From positions 62,001-126,000 of the forward strand of contig NZ_SPUJ01000003.1 in NCBI RefSeq assembly GCF_004522105.1: 64,000 bases of DNA, given 5' to 3'. A program made the position numbers and the translations under genes. This document shows positions 20,330-29,476 of the stretch, piece after piece. Source of the stretch: Nocardioides sp. 1609 (GTDB taxonomy: Bacteria; Actinomycetota; Actinomycetes; Propionibacteriales; Nocardioidaceae). The notes beneath the pieces are model-generated. The model ran no database searches. It worked only from the letters and a program-made list of their open reading frames with translations, and was not told the DNA's origin. How positions within the stretch are numbered: position 1 is the first letter of the stretch; each line of letters begins with the position of its first letter.

Positions 20330-20435
20330 GCCGTCCGGGTCGGCCGCGCCGTCCGGTCAGCCGCGCCGTCCGGGTCGGCCGCGCCGTCCGGGTCAGCCGG
20401 GCCGTCCGGGTCAGCCGGGCCGTCCGGTCAGCCGG
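20330..20435. repeat. 17/18-bp GC-rich tandem repeat, six units
   Basis: Units of gccgtccgggtc(a/g)gccg(c/g), two of them one base shorter, run from the DCC gene end into the last codons of the convergent M15 gene. It fills the whole gap, so copy-number changes could alter the M15 C-terminus. Confidence 0.85.
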
Positions 20436-21669
20436 GCCGGACGATCCGGTCCAGCTCGAAGTGCATCGGGTCGGTGTAGCTCCAGTCGCCGCCCCAGGCG
20501 AAACCCCACCGCTTGAAGATCGCGACGACGCCGCGGTCGATCTCGCCGACGGTGCCCCGGCCGTTGCCGGGGACGTTGATGTCGAAGGCCAGGCCGAACG
20601 AGTGGTTCGAGAGCTTGGTGGAGCCGGCGATGAAGCGCGGGTAGTAGCAGCCGGCGTACTCGCCGGGGTGGATCTCGGCGGCCAGACCCTGCGTCACGAT
20701 CTCGGCGAGCGCCGCCTTGAGCTGCGGCATCATGTACTTGTTGCAGGTCACCGAGCCCAGGATCGGGACCACCTCGGTGGTGATGTGGCTCGCGACCCAG
20801 ACCGGGTCGGGCACGATCCGGCCACCGGTGGTCGGGGTGTAGTTGAACACCCCGACGGCGTCGGCGAAGGTGCCGAGGATCTGCACCGACAAGAACGCGT
20901 CGGGGTCGAGCCCGTAGCGGGCGACGGCGTCGAGGTTCTGCACCGAGACGGCGTCCCCGACGATGTCCTCGATCGGCTCGCGCAGGGTGCCGGGAGCGGT
21001 CTCGCCGGTGTTGATGACCAGCGCGTTGTCGGGCACCATCCCGAGCGCCTCGCCGCGCTTGGCGTTGACGACCATGTCGATCTGCTCGACCTGCGGCGCG
21101 TAGGCCCCGACGTGGACGGCGTCCTCGCCGCCGCTGCCGAGCTGGACGAAGTCGTCGGGCTGGAGCGGCAGCCTCTCCTGCAGCGCCGAGGCCACCGCGA
21201 CCTCCCCGCGGGCGACGCGGTCCCACTGGTCCTGGAAGTCGGCGCTGTCGGCGACGGTGAACAGCCGGTACTGCGCGGGGTCGACCGCGGCCAGGTTGTA
21301 GACCTTGTTCTCGACCGGCACGTTCGACAGCGAGATCGTGGTGACGGCGACGACGCCGTCGAGGTCGGCGATCCGCTCGACGACGCCCGGGTCGAGGGTC
21401 GCCTTCGAGGACACCAGGATGTCGCCGACCGTGACCGGGCCGGTGCGCCGACCGGGCGGCTCGACCGCGAACGCCGGGTCGAGGGTCGGCGCCCCGGTGC
21501 TCTCCGGGCTCGGGGTCACGTCCGGGGTCGCGGGCGTCTCCGTGCCGGCGCCGGGGGCGCTCGGGGCGGGCTCCTCGGTTCCGTCGGCGCCGCCGGTGCC
21601 GTCGGTGCCGCAGGCGGTCACCAGCAGCACCGCCGTCGCGGCGGCCAGCGTGCGGGTGCGTCGGCCCAT
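20428..21669 (-). CDS. lipoprotein with M15 (VanY/D,D-carboxypeptidase-like) domain
   Basis: 413 residues. A lipobox (VLLVTACG, lipidated Cys20) marks it as a surface lipoprotein. A Pro/Thr/Ser-rich linker is followed by a long domain of unknown type, then an M15 peptidase domain near the C-terminus with SNHSFGLAFDIN (SxHxxGxAxD zinc motif) and MHFEL (last zinc His). M15 enzymes trim peptidoglycan stem peptides. GAGGAGG 5 nt before ATG 21669 fixes the start. The middle region (about 90-300) could be regulatory or substrate-binding. Confidence 0.85.
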   Translation of the reverse strand: MGRRTRTLAAATAVLLVTACGTDGTGGADGTEEPAPSAPGAGTETPATPDVTPSPESTGAPTLDPAFAVEPPGRRTGPVTVGDILVSSKATLDPGVVERIADLDGVVAVTTISLSNVPVENKVYNLAAVDPAQYRLFTVADSADFQDQWDRVARGEVAVASALQERLPLQPDDFVQLGSGGEDAVHVGAYAPQVEQIDMVVNAKRGEALGMVPDNALVINTGETAPGTLREPIEDIVGDAVSVQNLDAVARYGLDPDAFLSVQILGTFADAVGVFNYTPTTGGRIVPDPVWVASHITTEVVPILGSVTCNKYMMPQLKAALAEIVTQGLAAEIHPGEYAGCYYPRFIAGSTKLSNHSFGLAFDINVPGNGRGTVGEIDRGVVAIFKRWGFAWGGDWSYTDPMHFELDRIVRPG

Positions 21670-21761
21670 GTCCCCTCCTCGCCGTCGAGGGTAGAGGCCG
21701 TGCCCAGGCCGCGCCGCCGATCCCACCAGCCCGCCCGTGGGCCCGCCGGCGTGCCCAGCCC

Positions 21762-22334
21762 TCAGCGCAGCACCCGGGCGGCGATCCAGGCGAGGTCGTC
21801 GGCGGTCGCGGACGGCGGCGCGCTGGGCTGCATGACGTGGCTCAGCACGACGCGCACCACCATGTCGACGGCGGCGTCGAGGTGCGCCGCGTCGAGCGGG
21901 ACGTCGTACGGGGCGATCCGCTCGACGATCACGCCCTTGGCGACGCCGAGCAGGGACTGCGCGTGGGTGGTGAGCAGCGGCAGCAGCTCGGTGTCGGCGC
22001 CGTGGGTCGCCGACACGACGGCGTGCAGGAGGCGGTTGTCGTGGGCGTGCTCGAGGACGCCGCGCGCGGCGCCGCGGATCGCCTCGACCAGGTCGTCGGG
22101 GTGGGCGTCGAAGGAGAGCTCGACGACACCGAGGAACCGCGTCAGCTCGCGCAGGATCATCGCCTCGGCGAGCCCGGCCTTGGTGCCGAGCTCGTGGTGG
22201 ACGGTCTGCCGGCTCACGCCGACCGCGTCGGCGAGGCGCGACATCGTGACCCTGGCCCAGCCGTCCTCGGTGGTGAGCCGGACGGCGGCGTCCACGATCC
22301 GCTCGTGCAGGCTCGGCGTCGCGGGCAGGGTCAC
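21762..22334 (-). CDS. TetR-family regulator of the alkane hydroxylase
   Basis: 190 residues with HTH VTMSRLADAVGVSRQTVHHEL. It lies 127 nt downstream of the alkB-rubredoxin gene on the same strand, the position occupied by alkU-type regulators in Rhodococcus, Dietzia and relatives. A TAGGCT 7 nt before its GTG (22334) suggests it can also be transcribed alone, leaderlessly. The TGTCAAG palindromes upstream of alkB are its likely operator (inference). Confidence 0.85.
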   Translation of the reverse strand: MTLPATPSLHERIVDAAVRLTTEDGWARVTMSRLADAVGVSRQTVHHELGTKAGLAEAMILRELTRFLGVVELSFDAHPDDLVEAIRGAARGVLEHAHDNRLLHAVVSATHGADTELLPLLTTHAQSLLGVAKGVIVERIAPYDVPLDAAHLDAAVDMVVRVVLSHVMQPSAPPSATADDLAWIAARVLR

Positions 22335-22341
22335 GACGTCC

Positions 22342-22347
22342 AGCCTA
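22342..22347 (-). promoter_or_regulatory. -10 hexamer TAGGCT, leaderless TetR
   Basis: TAGGCT ends 7 nt before the GTG start of the TetR gene. This indicates an independent promoter within the alkB-tetR gap. Confidence 0.5.
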
Positions 22348-22380
22348 GGCAGCGGCGGTCAACCCCCACCCGGGGAGACC

Positions 22381-22446
22381 CCGCCGCACGACCCCTCACG
22401 ACCCCTCACGACGCCGCACGACGCCGCACGACGCCGGGCGACGCCA
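22381..22446. repeat. 10-bp tandem repeat downstream of alkB
   Basis: About six decamers built on acgacgccgc / acgacccctc between the alkB stop and the TetR promoter. No gene is supported here. Confidence 0.6.
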
Positions 22447-22461
22447 CGACCTCGGGCGGCC

Positions 22462-23925
22462 TCAGGCGACCTCGGGCTCGACGGCGACGAAGTCGACCTT
22501 CTCGCGCACACCGCAGTCGGGGCAACACCAGTCGTCGGGGATGTCGGCCCAGGCGGTGCCGGCGGCGAACCCCTCGAGCTCGTTGCCCGCGTCGACCTCG
22601 TAGGTGTAGCCGCACCCGGGGCAGCGCGCGGCCAGCACCTCGGCGGCCGCGGCCGCGGCCGCGAGGGCGGCGTCCTCGGCGGCGACCCGCTCGGCCTCGA
22701 GCACCGCGGCCGGCCGCGGGTAGCGGGCGAGATACGCCTCGCGCCGGCCCGGCTGGATGTTGGCGAGGGTGACGTCGCCGCCGAAGTGGCGCACCACGCG
22801 GGCGTCCATCACCCGGCGGAAGACCGGCGGGACGAGGGCGAGCACGATCATCCCGGCGTACCCGGTGGGGAGCACGGGGGACTCCTCGAAGTCGCGCAGG
22901 GTCTGGTAGCGCCGGGTCGGGTTGGCGTGGTGGTCGCTGTGCCGCTGCAGGTGGTAGAGCAGCACGTTGGTGGCGATGTTGTTGGAGTTCCACGAGTGCG
23001 ACGGGTCGACCCGCTCGTAGCGCTGCCGCTCCCCCACGCCGACCTTCTGCCGCAGCATCCCGTAGTGCTCCATGAAGTTGACGACCTCCAGCAGCGAGAA
23101 CGCGACGACGGCCTGGAGCACGAGGTAGGGCACGATCGCGACGCCGAGCCACGCGACCAGGGCGCCGAACAGCACCGCCGACATCAGCCAGGCGTTGAGG
23201 ACGTCGTTGCCGAGGTGGAAGGGATGGGTCTTCCTCCGGGCGTAGCGGCGCTTCTCGATCCGCCAGGCGCTCCGCAGCGAGCCGAGCACCGTGCGCGGCC
23301 AGAACGCGTAGAACGTCTCCCCGAGCCGGGCCGAGGCCGGGTCCTCCGGCGTCGCGACGCGCACGTGGTGGCCGCGGTTGTGCTCGATGTAGAAGTGGCC
23401 GTAGAAGCTCTGCGCCAGCGCGATCTTGGAGAGCCAGCGCTCGTTGGCCTCCCGCTTGTGGCCGAGCTCGTGGGCGGTGTTGATGCCGATCCCGCCGATG
23501 GTGCCGATCGAGACCGCCAGCCCGATCTTGTCGAGCGTGGTGAGCTCACCCGGGCCGAACGGGGCGCCGTTCGCGACGAGGTGCAACGCGCCCACGAAGC
23601 CGGCGTACTGGATCGGGAGGAACAGGTAGGTGATCCACCGGTAGTACCGGTCCTGCTCCAACGCCTCGATCGCGTCGTCGGGCGGGTTGGTGCGGTCCAG
23701 CCCCGCGACCAGGTCGATCGCCGGCACGACGCCGAGGACGACGATCGGCCCGAGCCAGAACCACACCCCCCACCCGGTCCACGCCCACATCCCGGCGGCG
23801 ACGAACGCCAGGGACGGCACCACCAGCCCGATCAGCCACAGGTGGCGCTTGCCGTCGCGCCAGGCCTCCGTCGACCCGTCGGGGACGGTGCTGCGCGGGA
23901 CCTGCTCGGACCGGGTCTGCCCCAT
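22462..23925 (-). CDS. alkB: alkane 1-monooxygenase fused to rubredoxin
   Basis: 487 residues, longer than the usual 400-residue AlkB because of a C-terminal rubredoxin. The di-iron His boxes are HELGH (152-156), EHNRGHH (181-187) and LQRHSDHH (326-333), plus the NFMEHYGM signature (283-290). Five or six membrane helices surround them. After an Ala-rich linker (410-432) comes a rubredoxin with CPGCGY (435) and CPDCG (468). The enzyme hydroxylates the terminal carbon of n-alkanes in the membrane, with the fused rubredoxin supplying electrons. No rubredoxin reductase is adjacent. Start ATG 23925 is chosen because AGGAGG lies 6 nt upstream; ATG 23940 overlaps that site. Confidence 0.95.
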   Translation of the reverse strand: MGQTRSEQVPRSTVPDGSTEAWRDGKRHLWLIGLVVPSLAFVAAGMWAWTGWGVWFWLGPIVVLGVVPAIDLVAGLDRTNPPDDAIEALEQDRYYRWITYLFLPIQYAGFVGALHLVANGAPFGPGELTTLDKIGLAVSIGTIGGIGINTAHELGHKREANERWLSKIALAQSFYGHFYIEHNRGHHVRVATPEDPASARLGETFYAFWPRTVLGSLRSAWRIEKRRYARRKTHPFHLGNDVLNAWLMSAVLFGALVAWLGVAIVPYLVLQAVVAFSLLEVVNFMEHYGMLRQKVGVGERQRYERVDPSHSWNSNNIATNVLLYHLQRHSDHHANPTRRYQTLRDFEESPVLPTGYAGMIVLALVPPVFRRVMDARVVRHFGGDVTLANIQPGRREAYLARYPRPAAVLEAERVAAEDAALAAAAAAAEVLAARCPGCGYTYEVDAGNELEGFAAGTAWADIPDDWCCPDCGVREKVDFVAVEPEVA

Positions 23926-23940
23926 GGCTGCCTCCTGCAT

Positions 23941-24005
23941 CGCTGCTGGTTGACAGAAACGTAGGCGATGTCAAGCGACTTGACAAGAGGGGCCATCTTG
24001 TCAAG
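23941..24005 (-). promoter_or_regulatory. alkB promoter with TGTCAAG palindromic operator
   Basis: The gap contains TGTCAAG-CGA-CTTGACA (23969-23985, perfect arms) and a second palindromic CTTGTCAAG (23997-24005). On the minus strand TTGTCA, a 17-nt spacer and TACGTT form a -35/-10 pair, and the perfect palindrome sits in the spacer. A TetR dimer bound there would block RNA polymerase. The regulator is probably the adjacent TetR protein. The second half-site overlaps the last bases before the VWA gene stop. Confidence 0.6.
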
Positions 24006-25622
24006 TCAGTCGACGGTGCGCGCCAGGTCGACCATCTCGGCGAGCTCGGCGGCCCCCGGGACGTCGCGCGCGACGAGCGGGTCGACCCGCTCGGCGAGGT
24101 CGTCGAGGGTCACGGCGCGCTCGGCGAACGGCTCGGCGCCCTTGACGACCTGCGCCAGGTCGGCGGCCGCCGTCGAGAGCTGCCACGCGTCGGACGGCGC
24201 CCCGTCGTTGCCGTCCGAGCCCGGGTCGGCGGCCAGCAGCTCGATCGTGGCCTCCTGCGGTTCGCCGGTCTCGACCGAGCGCCACAGCACGGTCGCCCGG
24301 CCGATGCTCGCGCCGGGCTCGACGCCGTCCGCGAGGGTGACCTCGTAGAGCGCCGTGGCGCGGTGGCCGGAGCCCAGCTCGCCGGCGTCCACGGAGAGGT
24401 CCTCGAAGTCCTCGTCGGCGATGTCGCGGTTCTCGTAGCCGATCAGGCGGTACGACTCGACCACCTCGGGGTCGAGGGCGACCTGCGCCCGGGCCTCGGC
24501 AGCGACCGGGACCAGCGTCGTCGTCAGGTCGGTGCCGAAGAGCTGCTCGGCCTCGTCGTAGGTGTCGACGTAGGAGTAGAAGCCGTCGCCCAGGTCGGCG
24601 ACCTGCTCCATCAGGTGGTCGTTGTAGCTGCCCATGCCGAACCCGACGGTGACCAGGTGGATCCCGTCGGCGCCCTCCTCGGCGATCCGCTCGGTGATCG
24701 AGCCGGGACCGGTCGCGCCGATGTTCGCGACGCCGTCGGAGCAGATGACGACGACGTTGACGGCGTCCTCGTCGAAGGCCTCCCGTGCCTGCTCGTAGCC
24801 GAGCCGCAGGCCCGCCTCCAGGTTGGTGCCGCCGCCGGGACGCAGCTCCTCGATGGCGTCCAGGATCGCGTCCTGGTCGCGGACCGGGGTCGGCTCGAGG
24901 ATCGACTCGGCCTCGTCCTGGAACGAGACGACCGAGACGGTGTCGTCGTCCTCGAGCTCCTCGGCGAGGACGGCGAGCGAGGACTGCACCAGGCCGAGCC
25001 GGTCGCGGGTGTCCATGCTGCCGGACCGGTCGACGACCAGGGTCACGTTGACCCGCGGGCGGTCGGCGGGGTCCACCTCGCGGGCGCCGACGCCGACCCG
25101 CACCACCTGGGCGCCGTCCATCGTGGGCGACAGCCCGGTCTCGGTCACCAGACCGAGGTCGGCGTCGGTGGGCGGCGCGTCGCCGTACGGCAGGGCGTTG
25201 ATCCACTCCTCGGGCCGCACCGACTCGGGCGGCACCTCGTAGCCGTCGTTCATCAGGGTCCGGGCCACGCCGAACGAGCCGCTGTCAACGTCCAGGCCGA
25301 ACGTCGACAGCGGGTCCTCCTCGGCCCACACGAAGCCGTTCGTGCCGGCCTCGCGGAACTCGTTCAGCTCGTCGGGCGCCGGCTCGTAGGGGCCGTCGTC
25401 GGTGCCGCGTGCGCCGCCTGGCGAGGGAACCGCCTGCGGCACCGCCCCCGAGTCCTCCATCGGCGCCACCTCGTAGTCCTCGTAGTAGTCGCTCGGGGCG
25501 CCGGTCGCGGCCGACCCGCCGGAGTCGCCCTCGCTCGAGTCGTCGCCGCTGCACCCGCTCAGCACCAGCGAGGTCGTGAGGCCGAGGCCGGCCAGGATCG
25601 TGGTCGCTCGTCGTGTGTCCAT
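24006..25622 (-). CDS. von Willebrand factor A domain lipoprotein (YfbK-like)
   Basis: 538 residues. A lipobox SLVLSGCSG (Cys24) is followed by an acidic Ser/Gly/Tyr linker. A YfbK-type N-terminal domain (STFGLDVDSGSFGVARTLMN) precedes a VWA domain with the MIDAS motif VDRSGSMD near residue 195. The C-terminal part (after residue 370) resembles the DUF3520 region found in the same architecture. These are surface metal-binding adhesion or scaffold proteins of uncertain role. The stop codon lies within bases of the alkB operator. Confidence 0.88.
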   Translation of the reverse strand: MDTRRATTILAGLGLTTSLVLSGCSGDDSSEGDSGGSAATGAPSDYYEDYEVAPMEDSGAVPQAVPSPGGARGTDDGPYEPAPDELNEFREAGTNGFVWAEEDPLSTFGLDVDSGSFGVARTLMNDGYEVPPESVRPEEWINALPYGDAPPTDADLGLVTETGLSPTMDGAQVVRVGVGAREVDPADRPRVNVTLVVDRSGSMDTRDRLGLVQSSLAVLAEELEDDDTVSVVSFQDEAESILEPTPVRDQDAILDAIEELRPGGGTNLEAGLRLGYEQAREAFDEDAVNVVVICSDGVANIGATGPGSITERIAEEGADGIHLVTVGFGMGSYNDHLMEQVADLGDGFYSYVDTYDEAEQLFGTDLTTTLVPVAAEARAQVALDPEVVESYRLIGYENRDIADEDFEDLSVDAGELGSGHRATALYEVTLADGVEPGASIGRATVLWRSVETGEPQEATIELLAADPGSDGNDGAPSDAWQLSTAAADLAQVVKGAEPFAERAVTLDDLAERVDPLVARDVPGAAELAEMVDLARTVD

Positions 25623-25712
25623 GCGGGGTCCGACGACGGCGTCGGGCGTCCGGTTCCCGGGTCGGGGCGGACGACGTGTGCCGCAGGTCACCACGAAGGG
25701 GACAATGGCGCC

Positions 25713-26366
25713 ATGACCCCACCCGCGCCCTCGTTCGACGTCGACGAGGACGACCGCGCCGAGCCTCCGACGTTCCTGCGGGTGCTCAAGCGGTGGCGTG
25801 CGGTGATCGTGCTGCTGCCGCTGCTGGTCGGGATCGGCATCGCGGCCAGCATCGGCGCCTCGATGCTGTGGGCCGACGACGCCGACGCGCCGGGGCCGGA
25901 GCCCGACGTCACCTGCTGGGACCGCTCGGTCGCGCCGGCGTCCGAGTGCCCGGAGCCGACCGGCCTCGTCGGCCTCCGCTGGGTCTACCCCGACCTCCCG
26001 GCCCGGGCCGCGGGCTGCACCCCCGAGGGCAGGGCCGACGAGGCGACCGGCACGCTCGCCTACGTGTGCACGCTGCCGCTCGGCGGCGACGAGGTGCGGG
26101 TGCTCTACACCCGGCACGCCACGACCGAGGCCGGGCTCGAGCGCGCCGCCCGGCGCCACCCGGGCGTGACGGCGGAGGAGGACGACGGTCGCGTCGTCTA
26201 CCGCGACGCCCGGCCCGAGCGGGGCCGCTGGTCGCTCACCGCGGCGTACGCCGACCACCCGTTCTCGGTGACCGTCGAGGCCGCGACCGCCCGGCTGCGC
26301 GACCTCGCGCTCTCCGAGCTCGTCTCCCGCGCTCCCGACGACGTCACGGTGCGTCCCACCGGCTGA
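25713..26366 (+). CDS. single-pass membrane protein, unknown function
   Basis: 217 residues. An acidic cytoplasmic N-terminus is followed by KRWRAVIVLLPLLVGIG and ASIGASML (one transmembrane helix about residues 30-52). The rest is an extracytoplasmic domain with several Cys (CW, ECPEP, GCTPEG, VCTLP) that could form disulfides. No family is recognised. It is divergent from the VWA lipoprotein. GACAAT lies 6 nt before the ATG, a plausible leaderless -10. Confidence 0.7.
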   Translation: MTPPAPSFDVDEDDRAEPPTFLRVLKRWRAVIVLLPLLVGIGIAASIGASMLWADDADAPGPEPDVTCWDRSVAPASECPEPTGLVGLRWVYPDLPARAAGCTPEGRADEATGTLAYVCTLPLGGDEVRVLYTRHATTEAGLERAARRHPGVTAEEDDGRVVYRDARPERGRWSLTAAYADHPFSVTVEAATARLRDLALSELVSRAPDDVTVRPTG

Positions 26367-26416
26367 GGGCCCGCGCGCGCTGCCCGGTCGGGCTCGGACT
26401 CCGTCGCCGCGACCGC

Positions 26417-27793
<1,377 letters not shown>

Positions 27794-27872
27794 TCGCTCA
27801 CCCTGGCGCGCCGGTCGGGTTACGGGCAAGTAGCCGGGGGTTGCGGTCGTAGTGGTCGCGGCCGGCGGCCGG

Positions 27873-28352
27873 TCACCCCACGCCGAGGTGCGCCAGCAGG
27901 TTCTTGGAGAACCGGTCGCCCATCGTCGCCATCACGCCCTTCATGGCGGTGCGGACGGCGGGGCCGGACAGCCTGGGCAGCGGCAGGTCGACGCAGATGT
28001 CGAGGCTGGTCTCGAGCCGGACGGCGTCCGCGCGGCCGTCGACGTCCGACAGGGCGTACCAGCCGTGGACGCCGGCCCGCTCCTTCGCGCCGCGGGGCGG
28101 GTCGTGGACGAACTCGATCCGCTTGCCGTCCTCGAGCGTCATCTGCTCGGTGAAGGTCGCGGAGAAGCCCTTGCCGAGCACGGTGAGGCCGGACAGGTGC
28201 CAGATCCAGTGGTCCTCGCCCTGCGGCTCGATCCACTTGATGAACGGGGTGAGCTCGGCGACCAGGGCCGGGTCGACGAGCACGTCCCACACGCGTTCGC
28301 GGGCGACCGAGACGATCGCCTCCGCCGTCGTGGACGCCGAGAAGGTGCTCAC
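27873..28352 (-). CDS. SRPBCC (START-like) family protein
   Basis: 159 residues with the SRPBCC pattern: VSVARERVWDVLVDPALVAEL near the start, then strands and a long C-terminal helix (SGPAVRTAMKGVMATMGDRF). The fold makes a hydrophobic ligand cavity. Its GTG start lies one base after the glutathione peroxidase stop, so the genes are translationally close. Ligand unknown. Confidence 0.8.
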   Translation of the reverse strand: MSTFSASTTAEAIVSVARERVWDVLVDPALVAELTPFIKWIEPQGEDHWIWHLSGLTVLGKGFSATFTEQMTLEDGKRIEFVHDPPRGAKERAGVHGWYALSDVDGRADAVRLETSLDICVDLPLPRLSGPAVRTAMKGVMATMGDRFSKNLLAHLGVG

Positions 28353-28353
28353 G

Positions 28354-28845
28354 TCAGGCCCTCGAGCCGGCGAGCGCCTTCTCGATGTCGCCGGCCATCT
28401 TCTCCGGCTTCGTGGTCGGCGCGTAGCGGTCGATCACCTGGCCGTCGCGACCGACGAGGTACTTGGTGAAGTTCCACTTGATCTTGCCGCCGAGCAGGCC
28501 GCCCTTCTCCGACTTCAGCCACTGGTACAGCGGGTGCGCGCCGTCACCGTTGACCTCGACCTTGCTCATCATCGGGAACGTGACGCCGTAGTTCTTCTGG
28601 CAGAACGCGCCGATCTGCGCCTCGTCACCCGGCTCCTGCCCGCCGAACTGGTCGCACGGGAAGCCGATCACCACGAGCCCCTGGTCGGCGTAGCGCTCGT
28701 GGAGCTGCTGCAGGCCCTCGTACTGGCCGGTGAAGCCGCACTCGGAGGCGGTGTTGACGACGAGGACCACCTGGCCGGCGTAGGCCGAGAGGTCGACCGG
28801 CTGCCCGTCGAGCGTGGTGGCGCTGAAGTCCTTCAGAGAGGTCAT
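28354..28845 (-). CDS. glutathione peroxidase family protein
   Basis: 163 residues with the peroxidase signature NTASECGFTGQYEGLQ, in which Cys replaces the selenocysteine of animal enzymes; the catalytic partners FPCDQFGGQEP and KWNFTKYLVG are present. Actinobacteria lack glutathione, so thioredoxin or mycothiol is the likely reductant (family knowledge). It detoxifies peroxides. Downstream of nitroreductase by 13 nt; start ATG 28845. Confidence 0.92.
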   Translation of the reverse strand: MTSLKDFSATTLDGQPVDLSAYAGQVVLVVNTASECGFTGQYEGLQQLHERYADQGLVVIGFPCDQFGGQEPGDEAQIGAFCQKNYGVTFPMMSKVEVNGDGAHPLYQWLKSEKGGLLGGKIKWNFTKYLVGRDGQVIDRYAPTTKPEKMAGDIEKALAGSRA

Positions 28846-28858
28846 GGGCCCGATCCTC

Positions 28859-29476
28859 TCAGGCCCGGTCCCACCGCACGATCTCCGCCAGGGGGAGGCG
28901 CTCGCGCACGCGCTGCTCCCGCTCCCGGTCACGCTCGGGGACCAGCGCCGGGTCGCCGCGGACGCCGATCGCGATGGCGCTCATCAGCCGCACGTGGTCG
29001 GGGACGCCGAGCGCAGCCGCGGCGCCGTCCTTGTCGAAGCCGGCGAGCTGGTGGGCGTGCAGGCCCATCGCCCGCGCCTGCAGCGTGACGTGCGCGGCGG
29101 CCTGGCCGAGGTCGTAGCGCGCGTAGTCGGGGTCCTTGACGTCGACGACCTCGCAGCCGGCGACCAGCACCACCGACGCCGCCGGGACCCAGCGGGCGTT
29201 GCCGCGGCTCAGGTGCGGCACGAACGCCGCGTGCGCCGCGCTCCCCCGCACGGCCACCACGAACCGCCACGGCTGGGAGTTGCCTGCGCTGGGCGCCCAC
29301 CGGGCCGCGTGCAGCAGCCGGACGACGTCGGCGTCGGGGAGCACGTGGTCGGCGTCGAAGACGCTCGGGCTCCACCGCGAGCGCAGCGGCTCGGCGAGGT
29401 CCTCGGCTCCGGGCATGGGGGCGTGGTCCACGTCGTCAGTCCACCACGGCCCGCCGGGCACCTCGACCGACGTCAC
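28859..29476 (-). CDS. nitroreductase-family FMN oxidoreductase
   Basis: 205 residues. The FMN-binding pattern is RSRWSPSVFD and RWAPSAGNSQPWRFVV, with the C-terminal GVRGDPALVPE. It starts at a GTG whose last bases overlap the TGA of the SDR gene (GTGA), indicating translational coupling. The later internal ATG (MPGAEDL) is a less likely start. It probably reduces nitro compounds, quinones or similar electrophiles. Confidence 0.85.
   Translation of the reverse strand: MTSVEVPGGPWWTDDVDHAPMPGAEDLAEPLRSRWSPSVFDADHVLPDADVVRLLHAARWAPSAGNSQPWRFVVAVRGSAAHAAFVPHLSRGNARWVPAASVVLVAGCEVVDVKDPDYARYDLGQAAAHVTLQARAMGLHAHQLAGFDKDGAAAALGVPDHVRLMSAIAIGVRGDPALVPERDREREQRVRERLPLAEIVRWDRA

Noticed and set aside
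17554..22446. CRISPR arrays
   Set aside because: The tandem repeats have units of 10-18 bp with no spacers, and no cas genes are in the window.
20035..23964. 1309-codon plus-strand open frame through the M15, TetR and alkB region
   Set aside because: The minus strand carries lipobox, HTH, His-box and rubredoxin motifs; the plus frame is antisense noise.
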